A stretch of 64,000 bases of DNA from Gammaproteobacteria bacterium (GCA_022600955.1 JAHZJK010000033.1:1-64000); one strand, 5' to 3'. Shown: positions 34,285-43,987, counted from the stretch's first letter. Notes: generated by a model from the letters alone, not told the origin. Translations and numbers: made by a program.

Positions 34285-35294
34285 AACTGGCTGTCTTCCT
34301 CGTAAGATGTTAGTTCGCCGGTGCCCAGTAAGTAGTGCAGGTGCGCAAGCGCTTCGCCGGTCGCCAGGACCAGGTTGCCGTCGTTGATCTTACTGCGATA
34401 CAGAGCTGGAAACACGTCGACGGTCCGGTGAGGTTGCCGGCATATGTCCCGAAGCACGTCGAGACGTTCCTCGTGCTCCTGAATCAGTGCGTCAATACGT
34501 GGCCATGCACCGCGAAAAGGCTTGCCATGTGAAGGCAGCACCAGCGTCTCTTCGTCAATACTGCTCTTCAGCTTATTCAATCCGGTGAACCAGTCTCGTA
34601 ACGGGTTCGCGAGCGGCTCCGTCGGCCACACGCTTACGTTCGGTGAAATCGTCGGCAGCAATTGATCGCCGGCGATCAGCAGCTTCTGTTCGCGGTCGTA
34701 AAAACAGCAGTGTTCCGGGGAATGTCCACCACCCGAAATAACCTCCCAGGTGCGATCTTGCAGCGGCAGCCGGTCACCGTCGCGCAGGCGTTTGTAGGAT
34801 TCCGGTAACGGCGTGACAAATTTGCCGAAAAAACCGAAGGCCCGGCGATAGCCCTTGAGTTGTTCGTCGGTGAATCCAGCGCCCTTATAGAAATTGATTC
34901 CCTCCTCTGGCGCCGGCTTGTTGGTGTCCGCAACCAGGACCCTGCACAACATGTATTCCTCCCGTGCCATCCAGAGGTCAACGTCAAAGTGCCGAGCAAG
35001 AAATCCGGCGCAGCCGATATGATCGGGGTGCAGGTGAGTCGCGACGATGTGGGAAGCAGGCCGGTTTTGCATTGCTCCCATAAATACCTGTTTCCACAGT
35101 TCAATGGTCCGATCGTCGCCAACGCCGGTATCCACGACGACCCAATGATCTGCATCGCGCAGGACCCACAGGTTGATATGTTCCAGTGAGAACGGCAACG
35201 GCATGCGCAACCAGAGGATATCGTCCGCCACGGGCAGGGTGGTGCCGTAGTCGGGTCGTTGTTCGAATTCGTAGCGGATAGTCATCGCGGCCAT
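34266..35294 (-). CDS. MBL-fold metallo-hydrolase
   Basis: A 342-residue metallo-beta-lactamase-fold enzyme. The zinc motif THLHPDHIGCAG is followed by a HSPEHCCFYD segment and an IAGDQLLPTISP block. A C-terminal winged-helix-like extension (ATGEALAHLHYLLGTGEL) resembles LACTB2-like or lactonase-type hydrolases. ATG 35294 (MAAMTIRYEF) or ATG 35285 could start it. It is translated just ahead of ggt. The substrate is not clear. Confidence 0.85.
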   Translation of the reverse strand: MAAMTIRYEFEQRPDYGTTLPVADDILWLRMPLPFSLEHINLWVLRDADHWVVVDTGVGDDRTIELWKQVFMGAMQNRPASHIVATHLHPDHIGCAGFLARHFDVDLWMAREEYMLCRVLVADTNKPAPEEGINFYKGAGFTDEQLKGYRRAFGFFGKFVTPLPESYKRLRDGDRLPLQDRTWEVISGGGHSPEHCCFYDREQKLLIAGDQLLPTISPNVSVWPTEPLANPLRDWFTGLNKLKSSIDEETLVLPSHGKPFRGAWPRIDALIQEHEERLDVLRDICRQPHRTVDVFPALYRSKINDGNLVLATGEALAHLHYLLGTGELTSYEEDSQLWYTTT

Positions 35295-35360
35295 GGTGGC
35301 ACGTTCCGCGACAAAAAGCGTTACGTGCGTGACCGTAAACGTACAGCAGTTGGAGCCAGT

Positions 35361-38300
35361 CTAGCGGGCCTGGCTGGCGACGGGGGACGCTTGTTTTGAC
35401 AGCAAGTCTTCTTGCAATCGACCAATGCTGCGGCGGACTTCAGCAATAGAAGTTTCCTTGACCGGGCCATAGCCACGGATGTCCATAAACGCTGCGGCGA
35501 TTTTACGGGACGTCTCGAAATTGCCTTGGCTTAGTCCGGCAAGCGTAGTCTCCATAAGTGTCTCGAATTCACCGATCAGTGCGCGCTCCATACGGCGTTC
35601 TGCAGTCATGCCGAAGATATCGAATACGCTGCCGCGCAGAATTTTGAATCGCGCCAGGAGCTTAAAGACCGGTAACATCCAGTCACCGAACTGCTTCTTC
35701 ATTGGCCGTCCGCGTGCATCGCGCTTGCGACTCAGTATTGGTGGTGCCAGGTGGAACCGGAATTTCGCTTTTTCACCGAATTGCGCGCGCACGGATGCGA
35801 GGAAGTCGCCGCTGGAATGCAAGCGGGCAACCTCGTATTCGTCCTTGTAGCTGAGCAGTTTGAAGTAGCTTCTGGCGACGGCCTCCGTCAATGTGCCGTC
35901 GCCACTCACGGCGTCTTCCGCGAGCTGAACCCGACTGACGAATGCTGAGTATCGCTCGGCGAGCGTTTCATTCTGGTAATCCTGCAAATAGTCACGCCGT
36001 CGCTGGATTAGTTGCGCGAGCGTTTCGGGATCGTCGTCTTGCTGGCCCAGCGCTGTTGCAACTTGTTGGTAGTCGGCTGCTGCAACGCGCCCCCAGGCAA
36101 ATGCGCGGTGGTTGTTTTCTACGGCAACAGCATTCAGTTCGATCGCGCGCGTCAATGCTTCAAGTGATACCGGGACCAGTCCCTGTTGCCACGCGTATCC
36201 GAGCAACAGCACATTTGCATAAATTGTATCGCCCATGAGCCGTAGCGCGAGGTCATTGGCGTCGATACTCGATAATCTGTTTTCGCCAAGCGCATCGGCA
36301 ATTGCGGCAATACGATCATTGGCGCGCAGATTGGCATCGCGATGCTGTACGAAGTCGCCAGTCAGCATCTCGGCAGTATTGATGACAGCACGTGTGTGAT
36401 TCTTGCCGTACGTTATGGATGCTTTTGGCGATGAGCTTACGACCAGATCGCAGCCAATCAGGGCGTCGGCACGCGCAGGCTCGATGCGAACCTGGTTAAT
36501 GCCGTCGGGCTGCGGTGCGATGCGAATATAGCTGAGCACGGGGCCAAATTTCTGCGCGAAGCCCATGAAATCGAGCACGCTGGAGCCCTTGCCCTCGAGG
36601 TGTGCGGCCATCGTTATGAGTGCGCCCACCGTAACGACACCTGTACCGCCAACACCGGTTACGAGCAGGTCAAAGCACGCGCCGGTATCCGGGACTGGTG
36701 CAGTTGGCAGATCAGCGATATTTGCGATCTTTTGTTGCGCGCTGCTGCTACCGGGTTTGCTGACATCGCCCTCGACAGTAACGAAGCTTGGACAGAAGCC
36801 GTTGACGCAGGAAAAATCCTTGTTGCAGGTGTTTTGGTCTATCTGGCGCTTGCGCCCCAGCGGTGTTTCTTTCGGCACGACTGACAGGCAGTTCGACTCT
36901 ATCGAACAGTCCCCACAACCCTCGCAGACCAGGTCATTGATTACGACAAACTTCTTCGGGTCCGGCATCGTGCCGCGCTTGCGGCGGCGACGTTTTTCTG
37001 TGGCACAGGTCTGCGCATAGATCAGCGCGGTAACTCCCGGGATTTCGCGCAGCTCACGCTGTACAGCGTCCATCTCGCGCCGATGCGAGATTGTTGTCGC
37101 GGCAGGGAAGTCGCTCGTCGAGAACAACTCCGGTTCATCCGAAACGAGCGCAATGCGTTGCACGCCCTCGGCTCGAACCATGTGCGCAATAGTATGCACG
37201 GATATGGGCCCGTCGACGGGCTGTCCGCCGGTCATCGCAACGGCATCGTTGTAGAGGATCTTGTAAGTGATATTGGTACGGGCTGCGACAGCCTGGCGAA
37301 TAGCGAGAGAGCCCGAATGATAGAAAGTACCATCGCCCAGATTTTGAAAGATGTGTTTGCCGCCGTTGAATCGAGACCGTGTCACCCAGTTGACGCCTTC
37401 TCCACCCATTTGAATGAGACCGTCTGTGTCGCGGCTCATCCAGCTGGCCATGAAGTGGCAGCCGATGCCAGCGAGAGCTTTGGAGCCCTCGGGTACTTTT
37501 GTCGATGAGTTGTGCGGGCAGCCCGAACAAAAATACGGCATGCGTTTCGCGCCGCCTACTTCGATCGCGGCGCCACGTTTTGCGAGCTCTGTACGGGCAC
37601 GGTCGGTGAAGCGCTGTCCTCCGAACTCCTTGTCCAGGCGACGCGCGACAATCTCCGCAAGTTCCAATGGGGACAGTTCGCCTACCCACGGTACCAGCCG
37701 GTCGCCGTTTTCATCTTCCTTTCCGACCATTCGCTTTGGCTTCCGGCCGGGGTAGTCATAGAAATATTCTTTGAACTGGCTCTCGATAATGCCGCGTTTT
37801 TCTTCGACGACCAGGACTTCATGTTTGTCTTTTACAAACTCCAGGGCGCCATTCGGCTCGAGCGGCCACACCATGCCCACCTTGTAGACGTCGACACCGA
37901 TCTGCTTCGCGTTGTCTGCGGTAATACCAATCAGGCGCAGCGCCTCCATCAGGTCCAGATGCGCCTTACCCGTGGTGACGATACCGACGCGGGCCCGGGG
38001 TACATCAAATATCTTGCGATCGATTGGGTTCGCTGCGGCGAACGCAAGTGTCGCGTTCTTCTTTGCTTCAAGTCGTTCTTCGATCTGCGGGCCAGGGAAG
38101 TCCGGCCAGCGATAATGCAGTCCGTCTGCCGGCGCTACGAAGTCGCGGGGAATGACAAAATTCGGATAGGGCGGCAGCTCGACGGACATCGCTGACTCGA
38201 CAGTCTCGGAAATTGCTTTGAACCCGACCCACATCCCGGAAAAACGCGATAGTGCCAAACCGTACAGACCGAAGTGCAGGTATTCAGCGACGTTAGACGG

Positions 38301-38822
38301 ATTCAGATTCGGCATGACAAAGGTCATGAACGCGACATCAGACTGGTGTGGCATTGACGATGAGACGCAGCCATGGTCATCGCCAGCGACTACCAAAACG
38401 CCGCCGTGTGGCGAGCTGCCATACGCATTGCCGTGTTTCAGGGCATCGCCGGAGCGATCAACGCCGGGTCCCTTCCCGTACCAGAGTCCGAAAACGCCAT
38501 CGACAGTGCGGCCCGGGTCAGTCTCGACCTGTTGCGAACCGAGCACTGCTGTCGCAGCAAGATCCTCGTTGACTGCCGGGAGGAACTCAATATTGCTTGC
38601 GCTGAGAAACGACTTGGCTCGCCACAACTCCAGGTCGACGCTGCCGAGCGGCGAGCCGCGGTAGCCACTGATGAAGCCAGCTGTATTGAGCCCGGCCGCA
38701 ACATCCATAGTTCGTTGCATAAGAGGAATGCGGACCAGGGCCTGCGTGCCAGTCAGAAAAACGCGTCCTGATTCGCGCCGGTAGCGGTCGTCGAGTTCAT
38801 AGTTATCGAGAGGAAATGGCAT
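35361..38822 (-). CDS. fused indolepyruvate (aryl-pyruvate) ferredoxin oxidoreductase
   Basis: A 1153-residue fusion of the IorA and IorB parts. It has a pyrimidine domain near the N-terminus (TGTQALVRIP and GYRGSPLGS) and a TPP-binding domain with FCSGCPHNSS (Cys432/435) and LGDGTFYHSG. Iron-sulfur cysteines lie at about 633-677, and the IorB-like gamma domain (VTGVGGTGVVTVG) at about 710-900. It oxidatively decarboxylates aryl-pyruvates to aryl-acetyl-CoA with ferredoxin. Next to paa genes, phenylpyruvate or indolepyruvate are likely substrates. Confidence 0.92.
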   Translation of the reverse strand: MPFPLDNYELDDRYRRESGRVFLTGTQALVRIPLMQRTMDVAAGLNTAGFISGYRGSPLGSVDLELWRAKSFLSASNIEFLPAVNEDLAATAVLGSQQVETDPGRTVDGVFGLWYGKGPGVDRSGDALKHGNAYGSSPHGGVLVVAGDDHGCVSSSMPHQSDVAFMTFVMPNLNPSNVAEYLHFGLYGLALSRFSGMWVGFKAISETVESAMSVELPPYPNFVIPRDFVAPADGLHYRWPDFPGPQIEERLEAKKNATLAFAAANPIDRKIFDVPRARVGIVTTGKAHLDLMEALRLIGITADNAKQIGVDVYKVGMVWPLEPNGALEFVKDKHEVLVVEEKRGIIESQFKEYFYDYPGRKPKRMVGKEDENGDRLVPWVGELSPLELAEIVARRLDKEFGGQRFTDRARTELAKRGAAIEVGGAKRMPYFCSGCPHNSSTKVPEGSKALAGIGCHFMASWMSRDTDGLIQMGGEGVNWVTRSRFNGGKHIFQNLGDGTFYHSGSLAIRQAVAARTNITYKILYNDAVAMTGGQPVDGPISVHTIAHMVRAEGVQRIALVSDEPELFSTSDFPAATTISHRREMDAVQRELREIPGVTALIYAQTCATEKRRRRKRGTMPDPKKFVVINDLVCEGCGDCSIESNCLSVVPKETPLGRKRQIDQNTCNKDFSCVNGFCPSFVTVEGDVSKPGSSSAQQKIANIADLPTAPVPDTGACFDLLVTGVGGTGVVTVGALITMAAHLEGKGSSVLDFMGFAQKFGPVLSYIRIAPQPDGINQVRIEPARADALIGCDLVVSSSPKASITYGKNHTRAVINTAEMLTGDFVQHRDANLRANDRIAAIADALGENRLSSIDANDLALRLMGDTIYANVLLLGYAWQQGLVPVSLEALTRAIELNAVAVENNHRAFAWGRVAAADYQQVATALGQQDDDPETLAQLIQRRRDYLQDYQNETLAERYSAFVSRVQLAEDAVSGDGTLTEAVARSYFKLLSYKDEYEVARLHSSGDFLASVRAQFGEKAKFRFHLAPPILSRKRDARGRPMKKQFGDWMLPVFKLLARFKILRGSVFDIFGMTAERRMERALIGEFETLMETTLAGLSQGNFETSRKIAAAFMDIRGYGPVKETSIAEVRRSIGRLQEDLLSKQASPVASQAR

Positions 38823-38868
38823 CCGCGTAGTGTCTCAGGAACGGCGTGCGGACGGGTTCCAGATATCC

Positions 38869-38921
38869 CGGTATACTGCGAAAATACGGTACTAGTTACC
38901 GAAATTTGAGAAAAAACGGTA
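38869..38921. promoter_or_regulatory. CGGTA operator cluster
   Basis: CGGTA occurs at 38869, 38887 and 38917, and TACCG at 38897. The central pair forms CGGTA-N5-TACCG. They lie in the divergent region between the Ior fusion and its Lrp-type regulator, so multimeric Lrp-family binding is likely. This is inference from spacing. Confidence 0.5.
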
Positions 38922-38953
38922 GAATAATCCATTGTAAACTGGATAATCGAAAA

Positions 38954-39418
38954 ATGGCCCTTGAAGCGAAAGACCGTCGCCTGCTGGCAGAACTGCAAAA
39001 GGATAGCCGCCTGACGATGCAGGAGCTTGCTGAGCGCGTCGCAATGTCGACCTCGGCCTGCTGGCGCCGGGTGAAAGCGCTTGAAGAGGCGGGCGTTATT
39101 TGTCGCTATGCGGCTATTGTTGATGCCCGCAAAGCGGGCTTTGGACTGGCGTCAATGGTGCATGTATCGCTTGCCAGGCATGAACAGAAAAATGTCGACA
39201 ATTTCATTCGCGAAATTTCACGGCAACCGGAAGTACTCGAGTGTTTCGCGACGAGCGGGGAGGCCGATTTTCATCTTCGTGTTGTCGTCGAGGACATGGA
39301 CGCTTACAACACGTTTTTGGACGACTTCGTCTTCAACTTGCCAGGTGTGTCTCAGGTGCGCTCGAATATTGTGTTGAAAGAGATCAAGGCTGATACTGCG
39401 CTGCCGTTTCGAATCTAG
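38954..39418 (+). CDS. Lrp/AsnC-family regulator next to Ior
   Basis: A 154-residue regulator with a winged helix (QELAERVAMSTSACWRRV) and a RAM domain (ECFATSGEADFHLRVVVED). It starts at ATG 38954; an upstream in-frame extension has no homology-like content. It is divergent from the Ior fusion and has several CGGTA motifs upstream. It closely resembles the tyrosine-operon regulator at 13.4 kb, suggesting paralogues assigned to different aromatic keto acids. Confidence 0.92.
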   Translation: MALEAKDRRLLAELQKDSRLTMQELAERVAMSTSACWRRVKALEEAGVICRYAAIVDARKAGFGLASMVHVSLARHEQKNVDNFIREISRQPEVLECFATSGEADFHLRVVVEDMDAYNTFLDDFVFNLPGVSQVRSNIVLKEIKADTALPFRI

Positions 39419-41469
39419 TTAACGGATTGCCATTGTTCGTCGGTAGCCACCATGGTCAGGACGTCATAAGCCGCAACAATTTCATCATCCTGATTAGTGA
39501 CCTCGGTATCCCACCGAACCTCTCCGTAGCCGCTGCCCGCCCGCAAGGTTTTTTGTTTGCAGGTCAGTCGCACTCTGAGCGTATCGCCGAAGTTCACCGG
39601 CTGCGCGAAGCGCAGATCATCTACACCGTAGTTCGCCAGCACGGGTCCAAACTCCGGCTCGACAAACAGTCCGGCGGCAAAAGAAACGATCAGGTAGCCA
39701 TGCGCAACGCGACCATCGAAAAACGGGTTCTTGGCTGCAGCTTCCTCATTCGTATGGGCATAGAAATTGTCGCCCGTGAACTCAGCAAAATGCTGGATAT
39801 CATCAAGCGTTACTTCGCGTGAGTCCGTCAACAATGTGTCACCAATTTGCAGCTGTTCAAATGTCTTGCGAAACGGGTGTACGCCAGGATCTTTTTGCTC
39901 GGCTCCGTGAATCCAGCGGTGGCCGATATGTGACAGTGTCTGCGGCGATCCCTGGATAGCAGTGCGTTGCATGTAGTGCAGCACTCCACGCACGCCGCCC
40001 ATTTCTTCGCCACCTCCCGCGCGCCCTGGCCCGCCATGTACCAGGTGTGGCAGGGGCGAACCATGACCTGTCGACTCAGCTGCACAGTGACGATTGATCA
40101 GAACCATGCGCCCGTGGAATGCGGCGGTACCCAGCACGAGCTCGCGCGCAACCTGATCGTCATTCGTTACGATGGACCCGGCCAGGCTACCTTCACCGAG
40201 GCGTGACAGTTCGATTGCTGCATCCAGGCTGTCGTACGGCAGAACGGTGCTCACCGGGCCGAAGGCTTCAACTGAATGCACGAGGTTCGAGCTCAGTGGT
40301 TTCTGACAGTGCAACAACGTAGGCATGAAGAAAGCACCTTTTTCTGCATCGGCCTCCAGAACGGCAAAGTCTCGTTCTCCGCCGTACACAATCTCAGCCT
40401 GTTTGGCGAGTTCGCTCACTCGATCACGAACCTCGTCTCGTTGCCCGAGACTCGCAAGCGCTCCCATATCAACGTCTTTGCTGCCGGGATTGCCAATGCG
40501 TATCTTGCCGAGAGATATTGCCAGGGCGGCATGCAATTCATCGGTGATCGAGGCAGGCGCAATGATGCGTCTGATAGCTGTACATTTCTGCCCGGCCTTG
40601 CTCGTCATCTCCCGCGTGACCTCCTGAACAAACAGGTCGAATTCCGGCGTTCCGGGGACAGCGTCGGGTCCCAGTACGGACGAGTTCAAAGAGTCAGTTT
40701 CAGCCGTAAACGCCACGGATTCACTGACTACTTTATGATGCTGTTGCAGGAATTCTGCAGTGTTTTTTGAACCGGTAAAGGCAATTGTGTCCTGGCAGGT
40801 GAGATGCTCGAACAAGTCGCCAACGCCACCACAGATCAGTTGCAGAGCACCGTCGGGCAATATGCCGCTGGCATGTATTCGCCGAACCATGAGTTCTGTC
40901 AGATATGCGGTACTCGACGCAGGCTTGACGATTGCGGGTACGCCGGCGACGAGTGCAGGTGCGAGTTTCTCCAGCATCCCCCAGCATGGAAAATTGTACG
41001 CATTGATGTGCACTGCTGCGCCGAGCTTGGGCGTGAATATGTGTTGCGCTGTGAAGGTACCGTTCTTCGAAATCCTCTCGGGCGGACCGTCGAGGTAAAC
41101 ATGATCGTTTGGCATTTCACGGCGCGCTTTGCTGGAGAACACGAACAGCGTGGAGATGCCACCATCGATGTCCACCCAGCTGTCTGCACGAGTCGCACCG
41201 GTCTCAGTTGAGAGCGCGTACAACTCTTTTTTGTGCTCCATGAGATATTGCGCAAGCGCCTTGAGCATCTCGCCGCGCTCGTGAAACGTCAGCTTGCGAA
41301 GATTGCTGCCGCCGACGTCCCGTGCATGCTGCAGCATGCCGCCAAAGTCCAGTCCGTCACTGTTGATAGCAGCGAGCACTGCGCCGCTAACGGCGCTGGT
41401 CAGAATGTTGCCGTCGCCGGTGCCTTCCACCCACTGGTCACGAACCAGGTTGCCAAGTTTTTTTTGCAT
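39415..41469 (-). CDS. paaZ: bifunctional PaaZ: oxepin-CoA hydrolase / aldehyde dehydrogenase
   Basis: A 684-residue protein. An N-terminal aldehyde dehydrogenase domain (catalytic Cys in KAGQKCTAIRR) is joined to a C-terminal MaoC-type hydratase (FAEFTGDNFYAHTNEEAA, FFDGRVAHGYL). It opens the oxepin-CoA ring and oxidises the resulting aldehyde in phenylacetyl-CoA degradation. ATG 41469 (MQKKLGNLVRDQWVEGTG) is chosen; the frame is open further upstream without homology. It is divergent from paaX and convergent with the Lrp gene, overlapping it by four bases. Confidence 0.95.
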   Translation of the reverse strand: MQKKLGNLVRDQWVEGTGDGNILTSAVSGAVLAAINSDGLDFGGMLQHARDVGGSNLRKLTFHERGEMLKALAQYLMEHKKELYALSTETGATRADSWVDIDGGISTLFVFSSKARREMPNDHVYLDGPPERISKNGTFTAQHIFTPKLGAAVHINAYNFPCWGMLEKLAPALVAGVPAIVKPASSTAYLTELMVRRIHASGILPDGALQLICGGVGDLFEHLTCQDTIAFTGSKNTAEFLQQHHKVVSESVAFTAETDSLNSSVLGPDAVPGTPEFDLFVQEVTREMTSKAGQKCTAIRRIIAPASITDELHAALAISLGKIRIGNPGSKDVDMGALASLGQRDEVRDRVSELAKQAEIVYGGERDFAVLEADAEKGAFFMPTLLHCQKPLSSNLVHSVEAFGPVSTVLPYDSLDAAIELSRLGEGSLAGSIVTNDDQVARELVLGTAAFHGRMVLINRHCAAESTGHGSPLPHLVHGGPGRAGGGEEMGGVRGVLHYMQRTAIQGSPQTLSHIGHRWIHGAEQKDPGVHPFRKTFEQLQIGDTLLTDSREVTLDDIQHFAEFTGDNFYAHTNEEAAAKNPFFDGRVAHGYLIVSFAAGLFVEPEFGPVLANYGVDDLRFAQPVNFGDTLRVRLTCKQKTLRAGSGYGEVRWDTEVTNQDDEIVAAYDVLTMVATDEQWQSVN

Positions 41470-41487
41470 ACAGAATATGACCAAATG

Positions 41488-41504
41488 TGATAAAAACTGT
41501 ATCA
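41488..41504. promoter_or_regulatory. PaaX-like operator between paaZ and paaX
   Basis: TGATA-N7-TATCA, preceded by AATG, so that AATGTGAT fits the remembered E. coli PaaX half-site WWTRTGAT. The same AATGTGATA occurs before paaA at 42910. Confidence 0.6.
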
Positions 41505-41533
41505 GATTGTACGGCCAACTCGACCGAAAGCAA

Positions 41534-42493
41534 ATGAGCTCCCCGATGAAGATCGACACCGCATGCCGGAAACTGATCGAAGATTTCAGCGCCCGACCCA
41601 CGTTACGGGCCGGTTCGTTGATCACGACCGTGTTCGGCGACTGTATCGCGCCGCGAGGCGGCAATATCTGGCTGGGCAGCCTGATCGAGGCGATGGCCGA
41701 GTTTGGCATTGGCGAACGATTGGTGAGAACGTCAGTATTTCGGCTCGCCCGCGATGGCTGGCTTCAATCGGAGCAAATTGGACGGCGTTCATTTTATAGC
41801 CTGACCGGGCAGGGACGTGAACGGTTTGACCAGGCAACGCACCGAATTTATGCTCAGCCACAGATCGAGTGGGATGGCCGCTGGACGTTATTGCTGCTGT
41901 CGGCGCTCGCCACCGGTGACAAGGAAAAGGTGCGCAAAGAATGTGGCTGGCTTGGGTTCGGCGCCTTGTCAGCGAATGTGCTGGCGCACCCGTCGCCGGA
42001 TCTTGCTGATCTCGATATCACGGTGCGGCGACTGCAGGTGGGTGATACGCTCGTGGTGTTGAGCGGGCAGACCGTACGCAATGAAGCAGGTATGAGACGC
42101 CTCACACACGAAAGCTGGAACCTTGCGGATCTCGATGCGCGCTATAGTGACTTCATCCGCCAGTTCCGACCGGCTATGCAAGCGCTGTCCAGAAACCCGC
42201 AAGTACATGGGAAAACAGCGTTTTTATTACGCACGCTGTTGATTCAGGAGTACCGCAAAGTGTTGTTGCGTGATCCTCTCTTGCCGGCTGAGCTGTTACC
42301 CACCAACTGGCAAGGCAGCGCGGCCTACCAGCTCTGCCGAAATCTCTACCTGGCCGTTTTTGCTGCCGCTGACGACTACCTGGATCAATCGATGCAAACC
42401 GCGGATGGACCCTTGCCGCCACCATCGCCGCTTTTCATGAGACGGTTTGGTGGCTTGTCGCCCGAAATGTCGAGGCGTGCCAGCAATGGCTGA
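41534..42493 (+). CDS. paaX: PaaX-type phenylacetyl-CoA-responsive repressor
   Basis: A 319-residue repressor. The GntR-like N-terminal winged helix spans LITTVFGDCIAPRGG and FGIGERLVRTSVFRLARDGW. A ligand-binding region and C-terminal domain follow (LLIQEYRKVLLRDPLLP). It senses phenylacetyl-CoA and represses paa genes. ATG 41534 is used; ATG 41546 and 41477 are in frame. It overlaps paaI by eight bases and shares a promoter region with divergent paaZ. Confidence 0.92.
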   Translation: MSSPMKIDTACRKLIEDFSARPTLRAGSLITTVFGDCIAPRGGNIWLGSLIEAMAEFGIGERLVRTSVFRLARDGWLQSEQIGRRSFYSLTGQGRERFDQATHRIYAQPQIEWDGRWTLLLLSALATGDKEKVRKECGWLGFGALSANVLAHPSPDLADLDITVRRLQVGDTLVVLSGQTVRNEAGMRRLTHESWNLADLDARYSDFIRQFRPAMQALSRNPQVHGKTAFLLRTLLIQEYRKVLLRDPLLPAELLPTNWQGSAAYQLCRNLYLAVFAAADDYLDQSMQTADGPLPPPSPLFMRRFGGLSPEMSRRASNG

Positions 42494-42911
42494 TCTGGAA
42501 CAGGCCGTGAGTTGCGCCGCGCAGATGTATGCGAGTGATGCCGCGTCGCAAATGCTGGGTATTGAAGTGGATATTCCAGCGGTCGGCGAAGCGGTCGCCC
42601 GCATGTCGATCAGAGACGATATGTTGAACGGCTTCGGTGTCTGTCATGGAGGCTTCATCTTCGCACTTGCGGATACGGCATTTGCGTTCGCCTGCAATGC
42701 CTACAACCGCCAGGCGGTGGCAGCGTCGGCGCAGATTGAGTTCTTGCGTCCTGCGCATCTGGACGACAGGCTGACCGCGACCGTTACTGAAGACTATCTC
42801 GGTCGCAAGCGAGCCTATTACAGGGTCGTCGTGAATAATCAGGCGGACCAGACGGTCGCCTTGTTCCAGGGACGTTCGGTGAGCAACGAAACGCCATTGC
42901 TGGAGTTTTAA
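42486..42911 (+). CDS. paaI: PaaI-type hotdog acyl-CoA thioesterase
   Basis: A 141-residue hotdog thioesterase with the signature GFGVCHGGFIFALADTAFAF and a C-terminal beta strand set. It releases CoA from dead-end aryl-CoA products such as 2-oxepin derivatives. It starts inside the paaX end (ATGGCTGA overlap), so translation is coupled. A gap with a PaaX-like site separates it from paaA. Confidence 0.93.
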   Translation: MADLEQAVSCAAQMYASDAASQMLGIEVDIPAVGEAVARMSIRDDMLNGFGVCHGGFIFALADTAFAFACNAYNRQAVAASAQIEFLRPAHLDDRLTATVTEDYLGRKRAYYRVVVNNQADQTVALFQGRSVSNETPLLEF

Positions 42912-42927
42912 TGTGATACAGAAATCA
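42910..42927. promoter_or_regulatory. PaaX-like operator upstream of paaA
   Basis: AATGTGATACAGAAATCA contains the same AATGTGATA as the paaX site and a TGAT-N6-ATCA symmetry, 57 bases before the paaA start. It probably marks the promoter of paaABCDE. The motif begins inside the last codon of paaI. Confidence 0.6.
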
Positions 42928-42983
42928 TTGTAAAATCGTGAAATCCGTGACACATTAGAGTCATTCTGAGAGGAGATGTGCCC

Positions 42984-43976
42984 GTGTATACGCAGGGTCT
43001 TGATCAAAAAGAATCGGCCGGCAAGCGGCCGGTAGATGCGGTGGAGGCTGCCGAGCAGTTGCAGGCGTTTCAGGCGCGCATTGATGCAGAAGAGAAAATC
43101 GAAGCCAAGGACTGGATGCCAGAGGCTTATCGACGCACCCTGATCAGGCAAATTTCCCAGCATGCACACTCCGAAATAATCGGCATGCAGCCGGAGGGCA
43201 ACTGGCTGACCCGGGCACCATCTCTGAAGCGCAAGGCCATCTTGCTGGCAAAAGTCCAGGATGAGGCCGGGCACGGCCTGTATCTGTATTCCGCTGCGGA
43301 GACTCTCGGTGTGTCGCGCGATCAAATGGTTGCTGACCTTCTCTCTGGCAAGGCCAAATACTCGAGCATTTTCAATTACCCGACCGTGAGCTGGGCTGAT
43401 ATCGGCGCAATTGGCTGGCTTGTCGATGGTGCAGCGATCATGAATCAGATTCCATTGTGCCGTTGCTCCTACGGACCGTACGCGCGCGCAATGGTGCGCG
43501 TTTGCAAAGAGGAGAGTTTTCACCAGCGACAGGGTTTCGACATCATGCTTGAGCTGAGCCGGGGTAGTCCCCGGCAAAAGGCGATGGCGCAGGATGCGCT
43601 GAATCGGTGGTGGTGGCCGTCACTCATGATGTTCGGACCGAATGATTCGGAGTCGAAGCATTCTGCGCAGTCCATGGCATGGAAGATCAAGCGCTTCAGC
43701 AATGATGAACTGCGGCAGAAATTCGTCGATGTGACTGTCCCGCAGGCGGATTTCCTTGGCCTCAGGATGCCCGATGAGGCGCTGCGCTTTGATGCCGATG
43801 CCGGGCACTACCGCTTTGGCGAAATCGACTGGCAGGAACTGTTCGACGTTATTGCGGGCAATGGCCCATGCAACAAACAACGGCTGGAGAAACGCCAACA
43901 GGCACACGATGATGGTGCCTGGGTACGTGAGGCCGCTCAAGCTTATGCCAACAAGGCGGCCGCAGCAGCGGCCTGA
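42984..43976 (+). CDS. paaA: phenylacetyl-CoA epoxidase subunit PaaA
   Basis: A 330-residue catalytic subunit of the multicomponent phenylacetyl-CoA 1,2-epoxidase, a ferritin-like di-iron protein. The iron-ligand helices include [17 protein letters not shown] and [13 protein letters not shown]. It begins at GTG 42984, eight bases after AGGAG; a GTG at 42978 is too close to that site. It is first in paaABCDE. The substrate is phenylacetyl-CoA. Confidence 0.96.
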   Translation: MYTQGLDQKESAGKRPVDAVEAAEQLQAFQARIDAEEKIEAKDWMPEAYRRTLIRQISQHAHSEIIGMQPEGNWLTRAPSLKRKAILLAKVQDEAGHGLYLYSAAETLGVSRDQMVADLLSGKAKYSSIFNYPTVSWADIGAIGWLVDGAAIMNQIPLCRCSYGPYARAMVRVCKEESFHQRQGFDIMLELSRGSPRQKAMAQDALNRWWWPSLMMFGPNDSESKHSAQSMAWKIKRFSNDELRQKFVDVTVPQADFLGLRMPDEALRFDADAGHYRFGEIDWQELFDVIAGNGPCNKQRLEKRQQAHDDGAWVREAAQAYANKAAAAAA

Positions 43977-43987
43977 GAGAGATAACA

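Noticed and set aside
42435..43577. 380-codon open frame on the minus strand
   Set aside because: It lies antisense to paaI and paaA, which have clear family motifs. Its translation has no recognisable domain, and it is explained by codon composition.
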